Source: Candidatus Hydrogenedentota bacterium (lineage in GTDB: Bacteria > Hydrogenedentota > Hydrogenedentia > Hydrogenedentales > SLHB01). From it: 13,774 nt of DNA. The DNA is taken from contig PUOI01000436.1 in the NCBI GenBank assembly GCA_003552765.1, forward strand, positions 1 to 13,774, given 5' to 3'. Position 1 is the stretch's first letter, and every line of letters starts with the position of its first letter. Positions 1-6,866 of this stretch are shown here, one piece after another. Below the pieces are notes generated by a model. That model searched no databases. It was given only the letters and a program-made list of their open reading frames with translations, and was not told the origin of the DNA. Position numbers and translations under genes: made by a program.

Positions 1-860
1 CGGAAAAACAGCGCTTCTACGCGTGGTTCATTGCCGCGGCGGAGGGAACCGCCTCCCCAGAGGAGTTTGCCGCGGACCTTCATGAGCAGTTGGGAGAAGA
101 CATGCTGCCCGCCGAGCGGGAGTTGGTTCGCCGTACGCCCGCCGTACTTCGTATTACGCACAGCTTCCATCCTAATGACCAGGCCGCCGTAAGGCGATGC
201 ATCCGCATTATGTCGGAAGGCATGGAGCATTTCCAAGCTAGGCAGGCCGAGGAAGGGCTGCGGAATCAACGCGAACTCGACACGTATTGCTACTATGTGG
301 CGGGCGTCGTGGGCGAAATGCTCACCGAACTGTTTTGCAATCACAGCGAAGCAGTGGCTCAACGCCGGGAGGCCCTGTCGGAATTGGCGGTAAGCTTTGG
401 GCAAGGCCTTCAGATGACCAACATCATTAAGGACGTTTGGCATGACAAGGAACGGCGGGTGTGTTGGCTGCCCGCGGCCGCATTTGGGGGAGACCTAAAC
501 GCGTTGACCGAAGGCAACGCGGAACAGTTTGAGGCCGCGCTCCAAGAACTAATGGCGACAGCCCGCGGCCACTTGGAAAACGCCCTCCGCTATACGCTTC
601 TTATTCCAGCGTCCGAAACCGGCATTCGCCAATTCTGTTTATGGGCGCTTGGCATGGCCGTCTTGACCCTGCGTAAGATTCATCGCAGCCGCGGCTACTT
701 CTGCGAAGGCGCTACCGTAAAGATATCCCGCAACAGCGTACGCGCCACAATCGCCGTGAGCAAAATATTCGGAAGGTCGGATACGTGTCTGCGCGTGATT
801 TTCCGCTTGTTCACGGCAGGCCTGCCCAAATCCCCGCCGCCTAGGGACGATCCCTCTTGA
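1..860 (+). CDS. Squalene/phytoene synthase family protein (5' end outside the window)
   Basis: The reading frame is already open at base 3 and runs to TGA at 858-860, so about 285 C-terminal residues are visible and the start lies upstream. Family features seen: the YVAGVVGEML segment (near bases 297-326), which carries the helix found in head-to-head prenyl synthases, and NIIKDVWHDKERR (near 420-458), which holds the second Asp-rich motif as DxxxD. A further stretch, GIRQFCLWALGMAVLTL, is typical of the C-terminal helices of bacterial squalene synthases. Members condense two farnesyl or geranylgeranyl diphosphates into squalene, dehydrosqualene or phytoene at the membrane, feeding hopanoid, sterol or carotenoid synthesis. 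The first Asp-rich motif should lie upstream of the window, so product specificity cannot be judged. No partner pathway gene is visible downstream. The family call is firm; the exact product is open. Confidence 0.85.
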   Translation, partial: EKQRFYAWFIAAAEGTASPEEFAADLHEQLGEDMLPAERELVRRTPAVLRITHSFHPNDQAAVRRCIRIMSEGMEHFQARQAEEGLRNQRELDTYCYYVAGVVGEMLTELFCNHSEAVAQRREALSELAVSFGQGLQMTNIIKDVWHDKERRVCWLPAAAFGGDLNALTEGNAEQFEAALQELMATARGHLENALRYTLLIPASETGIRQFCLWALGMAVLTLRKIHRSRGYFCEGATVKISRNSVRATIAVSKIFGRSDTCLRVIFRLFTAGLPKSPPPRDDPS

Positions 861-906
861 GGTGGACCTCATCGTTGATGCGGCGGTTCCCTCGGCTCAA
901 TAGCGC

Positions 907-931
907 GGGGCCGGCGGGAGGAACCGGCCCC
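907..931. terminator. GC-rich hairpin between convergent genes
   Basis: A perfect 8-bp stem GGGGCCGG/CCGGCCCC (907-914 with 924-931) encloses a 9-base loop. It lies 46 bases after the synthase stop and 53 bases from the stop of the convergent lipoprotein gene, the expected place for a shared terminator. Neither strand has a U-tract after it, so it may be a weak or factor-assisted terminator, or only an mRNA 3'-end stabiliser. Confidence 0.4.
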
Positions 932-984
932 GGCTGCTCTGAAACGGAAAGAAAGGAGGGATTCCGCCCTGGACAACCAGGGAG

Positions 985-1653
985 CTAGAAGCCCAATTCG
1001 TCCAGGGCTTGTTGTTGCCGCTGATTGTGGTCGCGCTCTATGCCCCGGATGCTTTCCCGTCCGTACACGCCGACATTGCCGCCCGCGCCGGGTTGGTGGT
1101 AGATGGGCTGCTGCTGCATGCCGTCTGGGCGCTGGCCGCCTTGTTGTTGACGCGCCTGACGCGGGTGGATGACTGCCCCCGTCTGGGGATTGTAGGCGAA
1201 GGGTTCGCCGGTCTCCGCGCGCGGGATTTCCGAAAGATAGTCCGGCGTCAAGGCTTGCAAGTTGGGCGGATAATGCCGCCGTTCCTGCGCATAGCCTTGG
1301 ATGGCTTGGCGAAGCCGCTCCATTCTTTGTCCATCCCCCTCCCTATCGAATACCTGGCCCGTGGCCGGGTTGTAGGTCATGGGTTCGCCTTGGGCGTTCT
1401 TGGGGACTTCCGCCAAGTACTCGGGAACCAACTCCTCCAGCGAGGCGGGATTGCGCCCATGTTCCGCCCGGTACGCGCGTACGGCTTGCTGTACTTCCCA
1501 GCGTCCTGTCTGCCGTTCCGTTCGTTCCAGCGTGTCCATGGCCCGCTCGGCGTCGCGTTTCTGCAATTCGCCCGTGATGGCCGTGGTGGTCAAGACTTCC
1601 AGGCCACAGCCGGTCAACGCCAGCGCTAATGTGACAATGATCGCGTACCGCAT
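985..1653 (-). CDS. Putative lipoprotein with two tandem pseudopilin-like repeats
   Basis: The 222-residue product starts with a short signal peptide ending in the lipobox L13-T-G-C16, so it is predicted to be lipid-anchored at Cys16. After a charged helical stretch (about 28-53) come two 49-residue repeats, 54-102 and 114-162, exactly 60 residues apart and identical at about 21 of 49 positions. Shared elements are a Tyr at the helix end, P-x-x-L-x-x-L-x-P-x-Y-L-x-E-x-P, G-E-P, and YNPxTG. This pattern resembles the region after the helix in type II secretion pseudopilins of the GspG type (YP..L..L.P.YL...P.D..G.PY.Y.P). Here there is no prepilin cleavage site or N-methylated hydrophobic helix. 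The tail (163-222) is rich in Gln, Gly and Arg. ATG at 1653-1651 is preceded by a perfect AGGAGG eight bases away. I know no named family; function is unknown, and a periplasmic scaffold or binding role is only a guess. Confidence 0.75.
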   Translation of the reverse strand: MRYAIIVTLALALTGCGLEVLTTTAITGELQKRDAERAMDTLERTERQTGRWEVQQAVRAYRAEHGRNPASLEELVPEYLAEVPKNAQGEPMTYNPATGQVFDREGDGQRMERLRQAIQGYAQERRHYPPNLQALTPDYLSEIPRAETGEPFAYNPQTGAVIHPRQARQQQGGQRPDGMQQQPIYHQPGAGGNVGVYGRESIRGIERDHNQRQQQALDELGF

Positions 1654-1661
1654 AATGGCAT

Positions 1662-1684
1662 CCTCCTATCCATATCTTATTTTA
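1662..1684 (-). promoter_or_regulatory. Extended -10 promoter and strong SD of the lipoprotein gene
   Basis: Reading the minus strand, TGG-TAAAAT forms an extended -10 box (hexamer at 1684-1679). A perfect AGGAGG Shine-Dalgarno (1667-1662) follows, eight bases before the ATG. I find no convincing -35 box at the usual distance, which is compatible with an extended -10 promoter. The resulting leader would be only about 20 bases. Confidence 0.4.
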
Positions 1685-1755
1685 CCACAATCGCTAGTAG
1701 CCCTTTCGTCCTTGAACTGCGAGCCAGGGTTCGGTGCGCCTTGGCCGTGACGTAG

Positions 1756-1796
1756 CACGGGCTTCCAGCCCGTGATTCATGGCCTGGAAGGCCATG
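1756..1796. repeat. REP-like element: two tandem hairpins
   Basis: Two perfect 8-bp stems with 3-base loops sit 3 bases apart. The first is CACGGGCT-tcc-AGCCCGTG (1756-1774). The second is CATGGCCT-gga-AGGCCATG (1778-1796). Each loop is the reverse complement of the other (tcc/gga), and the stems share a C-A-N-G-G-C/G-C-C-N-T-G skeleton, so the second looks like an inverted, diverged copy of the first. This architecture is typical of REP/BIME-type intergenic repeats, which occur in many copies per genome and are spread by REP-associated transposases. Copy number cannot be seen in one window. A plain bidirectional terminator is unlikely, because both flanking genes point away from it. Confidence 0.6.
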
Positions 1797-1950
1797 CCAC
1801 CTCTACGCGCGTTCACTGTGGCGCTCTGCCATTTTCTGTGCAGACAATCCGGCGCGCATCGCAATGGGTTGTGGACACCCGGCCGGTTACCTCCAATAGA
1901 CGGTGTTTTGACTACAGAATGCAGTCGATTGAACCCGATCAAATTTACTC

Positions 1951-1979
1951 TTGACATTTACTGTTTATTATGATTACAT
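1951..1979 (+). promoter_or_regulatory. Strong sigma-70-type promoter of the regulator operon
   Basis: A perfect -35 TTGACA (1951-1956) is followed after 17 bases by -10 TTACAT (1974-1979), with the TG of an extended -10 at 1971-1972. Transcription would begin at about 1985-1987. That is after the first candidate ATG (1981) and only a few bases before the second (1990), and no Shine-Dalgarno is visible, so the message may be essentially leaderless. The TTG at 1951 is the -35 box and should not be taken as a start codon. Confidence 0.65.
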
Positions 1980-1982
1980 AAT
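1967..1982. promoter_or_regulatory. Palindromic operator over the -10 box
   Basis: ATTATG-ATTA-CATAAT is a perfect inverted repeat of 6-bp arms with a 4-base centre. It covers the extended -10 box and touches the first ATG of the winged-helix regulator gene. A dimeric winged-helix protein bound here would block RNA polymerase. Autoregulation by the adjacent gene product is inferred from position and symmetry only. Confidence 0.5.
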
Positions 1983-2595
1983 GGCTATCATGTTCGCGCA
2001 TGCCGGCACGAGAGCCATCAATGATATTCTTCCCGCCTTGTTCGCCTCGAAGGCGAGGGCGGCGGTGGTGCGGGTGTTGCTTCTTGACCCCTGCCGCGCT
2101 TATTATCAGCGCCAGGTGGAAGCGGCAACGGGGCTGAGCATTCGGGCAGTGCAACGCGAACTTGACCGGCTGGTGTCGATGGCTCTGTTGTACCGGCGGC
2201 GCGAGGGCAACCGGATCTATTATCATGTGGACCGGCAGTTCGTGGTGTTTGAGGAACTCCGGAGCATGGTGCTCAAGACAGCCGAGCCCGCCGACCGGTT
2301 GCGCGGGCGCTTGGCGATGGACGGCGCCGTGCGGCTGGCCTTCCTTGCCCCGGAGGGCGAACGGGTCCTGCTTGTGTGTGAAGACGGCCAGCGGCCCGAG
2401 GGGCGGAATGAAGAAGGTTTTGCGTTCGAGACCGTGGAGTGTGCGGACTTCGTGCGTTTGTTAAGTGAATCACCAGGGCAGTTTGAACCCTGCCTCGTGG
2501 GTGGCGAGGACTTGCTAGGGCGGAGAGACGATATTTTGTGGCGCCGCATCGACGAAGCAGGATATAATGTGGCGAAACGAAAAGGGGTGGCGTAA
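1981..2595 (+). CDS. Winged-helix regulator fused to a degenerate nucleotidyltransferase-like domain
   Basis: Counted from ATG 1981 the product has 204 residues; ATG 1990 is the alternative. Residues 20-34 (FASKARAAVVRVLL), 53-70 (recognition helix, SIRAVQRELDRL) and the wing at 72-83 (RRREGNRIYYHV) form an ArsR-like winged helix. This matches a known family in which the domain is fused to a MNT-type nucleotidyltransferase. In that family the second domain carries a GS...DxD metal-binding signature after a strand like 'IRLAFIYGS'. Here the corresponding strand reads VRLAFLAPEGERVLLVC (107-123): the strand is followed directly by the next one and the catalytic Gly-Ser and Asp pair are missing. 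The domain is therefore probably inactive and perhaps a sensor or partner-binding module. TAA at 2593-2595 lies two bases before the next gene, so the two are probably co-translated. The wHTH call is firm; the NTase ancestry is recalled from family pattern. Confidence 0.75.
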   Translation: MAIMFAHAGTRAINDILPALFASKARAAVVRVLLLDPCRAYYQRQVEAATGLSIRAVQRELDRLVSMALLYRRREGNRIYYHVDRQFVVFEELRSMVLKTAEPADRLRGRLAMDGAVRLAFLAPEGERVLLVCEDGQRPEGRNEEGFAFETVECADFVRLLSESPGQFEPCLVGGEDLLGRRDDILWRRIDEAGYNVAKRKGVA

Positions 2596-2597
2596 TC

Positions 2598-4031
2598 ATG
2601 GAGACTACACAGCAACTTGAAAAGCTCTGCGAATCGTGGTGGGACCACGGCCCCGAGCCGGACCGCCGCAAGCAGATTCATTTCGCACATCAACTCCTGA
2701 CTTTGTTGGGATGGGGCCAGCCGGAACCGATTGCGAAGGAGGACGAGGATGAGGAATCCTCTCCCGCCGTGTCGTTTACGTTGGCGGGCGGGGGCCGCAC
2801 TGTCTTGGCCCATTTCGTGGCACCGGGCATTCTGGAGCCGCCGGGGACGCTGGTCGACTTGAATCTCGACTTTTGCTGCGTCACCCGCATCCTTGCCGAC
2901 GAGGGGTATGAGTACAACGCGGATTACGTCTTTATAACCGATCTGTGCCGTTCCTATCTCTATGACATGCACACGGAAGAACTCCTGTTGTGGGCCAATG
3001 CCGCCGATGAGTTCAAGGGCGAGTTCGCGCAAAGCCTGCAACACGGCGCCGTGGCTCAAGGTTCGCTTGACGAGTTGCGGCGGCAACCCCGGAGCTATAC
3101 GGCCCGGCAGTTGCGCGAATGGCGCCATCGCTGGGGCGAGGCGTTCGCGCGGGAGGCGGGCGTGAACGAAGAGACGGCGGCCGCGTTCTTCGACCGGCTC
3201 GTGGTGGTGCGGTACCTGTTGGAGCGGGAAGTGCTAAAACGGCCAGGCTGGCGGTTGCGGCAAGAATTCTGCGAATTGGTGGGCCAGGCCATGGAGGGCG
3301 AGCACCAGGATTCCGGAAAAGGCTTCGCGGGCCTGTGCCACGACATCTATTTCGACTGGCAAGCGGCTATCTTGGCCCCTTCGCCGCAGCTTGACGCGCT
3401 CCATGGCCGCGACGACCTTGTCGGGCCATGCCTGGGTGAGTTCGCGCTGTTGGGCCGGGGGAAGTTCAAGGCCAACACCGTATTGGAAAGTTTCAATTAC
3501 GGCCCCGCGGACGAGAAGGCCCGTGTTCGCATGATTCCCGAGGAGGACCATCAGCGGCGGAGCATGTTGAACAAGGCCACGCCCGCCACGGTGGACCAGC
3601 TTCAGGTGGAAATCGACGTGCTGGACGAGGGGTATCGCGCCATTCCCCATTGGTTCGACGCGCTCGTGGAGGTGTACCAGCGGCTGGAGAAAGGGCTGCG
3701 GACTCCGCAGCCGGCGGCTCCATCGGATGATGAGGACATGGACCTGCTGACGTGGTCCGAGCACAGCGCCCGCCGCCCCCGGGCGCTTCAGGATCCGTAT
3801 CAGCACGCCGCCGAGCGCGGGTTGGTGATATACTGCGCGTCGCCGCGTCAATGGCGGACGGCGCGGCTGGTCCTCTATCTGCACCTGATTGGCCGTTACG
3901 ACCAAGACCGAGACCGGTTCATTCAGTTTCCTCAAGTCGAGACCGCCTTGAAGCCTCGGCCGAAGACCTTGTCCCGTGATCGGGATCGGGCGGCATTTCC
4001 GGAGGCGAGTGAATACCGGCAAAGCGGTTGA
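2598..4031 (+). CDS. Protein of unknown function with type IIG restriction enzyme-like N-terminal part
   Basis: The 477-residue product starts at ATG 2598, two bases after the regulator's stop, with AGGGG (2583-2587) as a likely ribosome site. I do not recognise a named family. The N-terminal third (23-138), with HQLLTLLGWG, then NADYVFITDLCRSYLYD and EELLLWANAADEF, recalls the N-terminal nuclease region of type IIG and type I restriction subunits (LL..LGW ... DY.....TD...). However, the expected D...ExK residues are not evident. Residues 180-350 are largely helical (AAAFFDRLVVVRYLLERE) and resemble the linker of those enzymes. No methyltransferase motif (NPPY or FxGxG) follows. A Pro/Asp-rich hinge (380-391) precedes a last segment (about 408-455) with CASPRQWRTARLVLYLHLIG. 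No signal peptide or membrane segment is seen, so it is cytosolic. A role beside an autoregulated wHTH gene suggests a defence or toxin-like accessory unit, but this is inference. Confidence 0.7.
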   Translation: METTQQLEKLCESWWDHGPEPDRRKQIHFAHQLLTLLGWGQPEPIAKEDEDEESSPAVSFTLAGGGRTVLAHFVAPGILEPPGTLVDLNLDFCCVTRILADEGYEYNADYVFITDLCRSYLYDMHTEELLLWANAADEFKGEFAQSLQHGAVAQGSLDELRRQPRSYTARQLREWRHRWGEAFAREAGVNEETAAAFFDRLVVVRYLLEREVLKRPGWRLRQEFCELVGQAMEGEHQDSGKGFAGLCHDIYFDWQAAILAPSPQLDALHGRDDLVGPCLGEFALLGRGKFKANTVLESFNYGPADEKARVRMIPEEDHQRRSMLNKATPATVDQLQVEIDVLDEGYRAIPHWFDALVEVYQRLEKGLRTPQPAAPSDDEDMDLLTWSEHSARRPRALQDPYQHAAERGLVIYCASPRQWRTARLVLYLHLIGRYDQDRDRFIQFPQVETALKPRPKTLSRDRDRAAFPEASEYRQSG

Positions 4032-4042
4032 GGCTTTGCCGG
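4016..4042 (+). terminator. Hairpin overlapping the stop codon of the accessory operon
   Basis: A perfect 9-bp stem CCGGCAAAG/CTTTGCCGG (4016-4024 with 4034-4042) has a 9-base loop that contains the TGA stop (4029-4031). It sits at the end of the two-gene unit and ahead of the mre promoter, so it could end that transcript. No U-tract follows. A terminator without a U-tail or a 3' stability hairpin are both possible. Confidence 0.4.
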
Positions 4043-4088
4043 ACGTATCCAGTGAGGGAGCAACCTGGGGAACGGAAATACCTCTTCA

Positions 4089-4117
4089 TTGAACCATTGG
4101 CGGCGATTCGGTATGCT
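4089..4117 (+). promoter_or_regulatory. Candidate promoter of the mre operon
   Basis: TTGAAC (4089-4094) and TATGCT (4112-4117) are separated by 17 bases, a reasonable sigma-70-type pair in an otherwise GC-rich leader. Transcription from here would give mreB an untranslated leader of about 140 bases. Confidence 0.4.
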
Positions 4118-4148
4118 TGGGGCTTTCCTGGCGCCGTTTTGGGGTAAA

Positions 4149-4170
4149 GGCGGCGCGGCTCATCGCCGCC
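4149..4170 (+). other. Hairpin in the mreB leader
   Basis: GGCGGCG (4149-4155) pairs perfectly with CGCCGCC (4164-4170) around an 8-base loop. It lies downstream of the candidate promoter and about 95 bases before the mreB start. No terminator tail or known riboswitch pattern is visible. In GC-rich DNA a stem of this size can arise by chance, so any regulatory role is open. Confidence 0.25.
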
Positions 4171-4213
4171 GTCAGCGGAGAGGCCGGTCCCGGCATGTTC
4201 AGGCGCCCAATAA

Positions 4214-5293
<1,080 letters not shown>

Positions 5294-5297
5294 GCTT

Positions 5298-6236
5298 GTG
5301 TTACTGAGTCTTTCTTTGCCCCGCCGGTTGAGCGAACAACGCTCGACGGTAGTTTTGATAATTTTGGTAATTTGCTGTTTGGCGTCTTTGGCGTCGGGCG
5401 CCCGGGCCGTGGTCATAGCGGATGCCCTGCGCACAGCGGGTTCTGTGGCGGCCTACCCGTTCTGGAAGGGGCTCACGGCGGCGCAAAATACCCTCAGCAC
5501 GGCTTCGGCGTTCTTCCTTGAATATGGCGCGGCCAAGCGCGAGGCGGAAGCCTTGCGGTATGAGGTGACCGATCTCAGCCACGCGCTGACCGCCCTGGAT
5601 GAGTTGCGCGCCGAGAACGAACGGCTCCGGGACATGCTGGAATTCGTCCGCACGGAGCCGCGTTTTACCGTTGAACCGGCGCAAGTGATAGGCCGATCGT
5701 TCGAGGGGGCCCTGACGATCGATCGCGGAGGCGTTCACGGGGTGCGAGAGGCCATGTGCGTGCTGACGCAGGATGGCGTGGTGGGCATGGTGGCCAAAGT
5801 GGAGCCTTTCTTTAGTCACGTCTACACCCTGCATCACTCCCAATGCCGCGTCGGGGCGATGATTCCGCGCAACCGGGTCCGCGGCATCGTGCATGGCGGT
5901 GGAAGCACCCAGCGCCCCGTAAGCACCATGCAATATATCGACATCAAGGACGACGTCCGGCCCGGAGATGACGTCGTGACGAGCGGTGGAAGCATATTCC
6001 CCAGCGGATTCCCCATCGGGCGGGTGACGCGGGTCGAGTTCGACAGCGAATCGCTGCTCAAGACCGCGTTTATAGAGCCCATCCTCGACCCTTACAGCCT
6101 GGACGAGGTGTTTGTCTTGCGCGCGGCCCCGCCTTCTCCAGAGGAATTGACGGGGGAGGGCGGAAGGACCGCGGGAGATGTCTCGCTGTATGCCCTGCCC
6201 GACAACCGCAGTATCCAAGAGCGATACGCCCCATAA
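5298..6236 (+). CDS. mreC: Rod shape-determining protein MreC
   Basis: MreC is a bitopic inner-membrane protein whose periplasmic part assembles into filaments and activates PBP2, linking MreB to the synthases. The 312 residues show the standard layout: a short cytoplasmic end, a transmembrane helix (about 17-34), a coiled-coil segment (about 78-117, rich in Ala, Leu and Glu, e.g. LDELRAENERLRDML), then the beta-rich MreC domain (about 120-275). The latter contains the family-typical IDRGGVHGVREAM, DGVVGMV and RPGDDVVTSG followed by FPSGFPIGRV. The start is GTG 5298, with GAGG at 5285-5288 nine bases upstream; it follows the mreB stop by four bases. A Pro/Gly-rich tail of about 35 residues follows the domain and is probably unstructured. 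Confidence 0.95.
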   Translation: MLLSLSLPRRLSEQRSTVVLIILVICCLASLASGARAVVIADALRTAGSVAAYPFWKGLTAAQNTLSTASAFFLEYGAAKREAEALRYEVTDLSHALTALDELRAENERLRDMLEFVRTEPRFTVEPAQVIGRSFEGALTIDRGGVHGVREAMCVLTQDGVVGMVAKVEPFFSHVYTLHHSQCRVGAMIPRNRVRGIVHGGGSTQRPVSTMQYIDIKDDVRPGDDVVTSGGSIFPSGFPIGRVTRVEFDSESLLKTAFIEPILDPYSLDEVFVLRAAPPSPEELTGEGGRTAGDVSLYALPDNRSIQERYAP

Positions 6237-6268
6237 TCAAGCTCATTGCAATAAAAGGGGATAGAACG

Positions 6269-6349
6269 ATGTGGCGAAGGCGGCCAAAACTCTCCCTCTC
6301 ACCTCAACTTCCTCGAACCAGATCACGGAGAGGCGGCGGTCGAGGCTGA
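6269..6349 (+). CDS. Possible 26-residue Arg-rich small ORF in the mreC-mreD gap
   Basis: ATG 6269 follows AAGGGG (6255-6260) at eight bases, a better ribosome site than that of mreD itself, and the frame closes with TGA at 6347-6349, ten bases before the mreD ATG. The predicted peptide begins MWRRRPKLSL and contains nine Arg among 26 residues. It may be a leader peptide coupling ribosomes into mreD. It may also be chance, since Arg-rich short frames are common in GC-rich DNA. I recognise no family. Confidence 0.25.
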   Translation: MWRRRPKLSLSPQLPRTRSRRGGGRG

Positions 6350-6359
6350 AAAGGCGCGT

Positions 6360-6866
6360 ATGGGCAAGAACTTGACATGGGCGGTCGTGGTGATGCTGGC
6401 GGCTCTGCTCCAGACGACGTGGCTTGAATCCATTCGTCTGCGCGGAGTCTTGCCCGACCTCGTGGTGCTGCTGGTGGTGTATTTCGCCATTGTGGACGGC
6501 GAGGAGCGCGCCATGTTCACGGGGCTGCTGGGCGGATTCATATATGACATTATTGGGGACGCCACCTTGGGGCATCATATACTGGCGCTGGTGGTCACGG
6601 GCTACGTGACGGGCCGGATCGCCACCCGCTTGATTACGGAGCATCCCGCCGTGAAGGGCGGATTGGTCTTTGGCGCCACCCTGGTGAGCGGGTTGTTGCA
6701 CACAGTAATCCTCTATATCGAGACGCCCCAGATCAACGCGATGAACATGCTGGCTTCGCGCGTGGTGCCCGCCGCTTTCTATACAACGCTGTTGACCCCG
6801 CTGCTGTTTGTTCTTCTGGACTGGTCGCTACGGCGGTTTCAGCCCGCGCAAGGAGGGTTCTCCTAA
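6360..6866 (+). CDS. mreD: Rod shape-determining protein MreD
   Basis: MreD is the small integral membrane partner of MreC in the elongasome. The 168-residue product is almost wholly hydrophobic, with about six predicted transmembrane stretches (roughly 6-20, 31-45, 52-67, 72-88, 100-119, 131-152). It carries the family pattern RLRGVLPDLVVLLVVYFAI followed by GLLGGFIYDIIGD, matching the conserved PDL...G....GF..GL..D arrangement. ATG 6360 is the only usable start: the frame is open back to a TAA at 6252-6254 but has no ATG, GTG or TTG before 6360. The gap of 123 bases to mreC is unusual in this tight operon. The stop overlaps the next gene as TAATG. Confidence 0.9.
   Translation: MGKNLTWAVVVMLAALLQTTWLESIRLRGVLPDLVVLLVVYFAIVDGEERAMFTGLLGGFIYDIIGDATLGHHILALVVTGYVTGRIATRLITEHPAVKGGLVFGATLVSGLLHTVILYIETPQINAMNMLASRVVPAAFYTTLLTPLLFVLLDWSLRRFQPAQGGFS

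Larger units (their letters stand above)
1654..1980. other. Divergent intergenic region, 327 bases
   Basis: This gap separates the minus-strand lipoprotein gene from the plus-strand regulator. It holds a short-leader promoter for the lipoprotein, a pair of tandem hairpins (1756-1796) and, at its right end, a consensus-like promoter with a palindrome over the -10. The stretch 1800-1945 contains nothing I can assign; the short open frames there look like chance translations of the repeat. The last 50 bases are markedly more AT-rich than the surroundings, as expected of a promoter. Confidence 0.7.

Noticed and set aside
1009..1750. Plus-strand frames opposite the lipoprotein gene
   Set aside because: The minus-strand gene has a lipobox, internal repeats and a perfect Shine-Dalgarno; the plus-strand frames have none of these.
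1694..1957. Minus-strand frame of 87 codons through the intergenic region
   Set aside because: It is mostly a translation of the hairpin repeat and the promoter, with no ribosome site; it is a typical false gene call over REP-like elements.
2563..2568. Perfect TATAAT before the 477-residue gene
   Set aside because: It lies inside the end of the regulator gene and has no -35 box at 15-19 bases (the nearest TTGTGG is 21 bases away). Translational coupling from the upstream promoter explains expression.
2223..3128. Minus-strand open frame of 301 codons across the accessory genes
   Set aside because: It spans the junction of two well-supported plus-strand genes and reads as Arg/Ser/Pro-rich shadow sequence.
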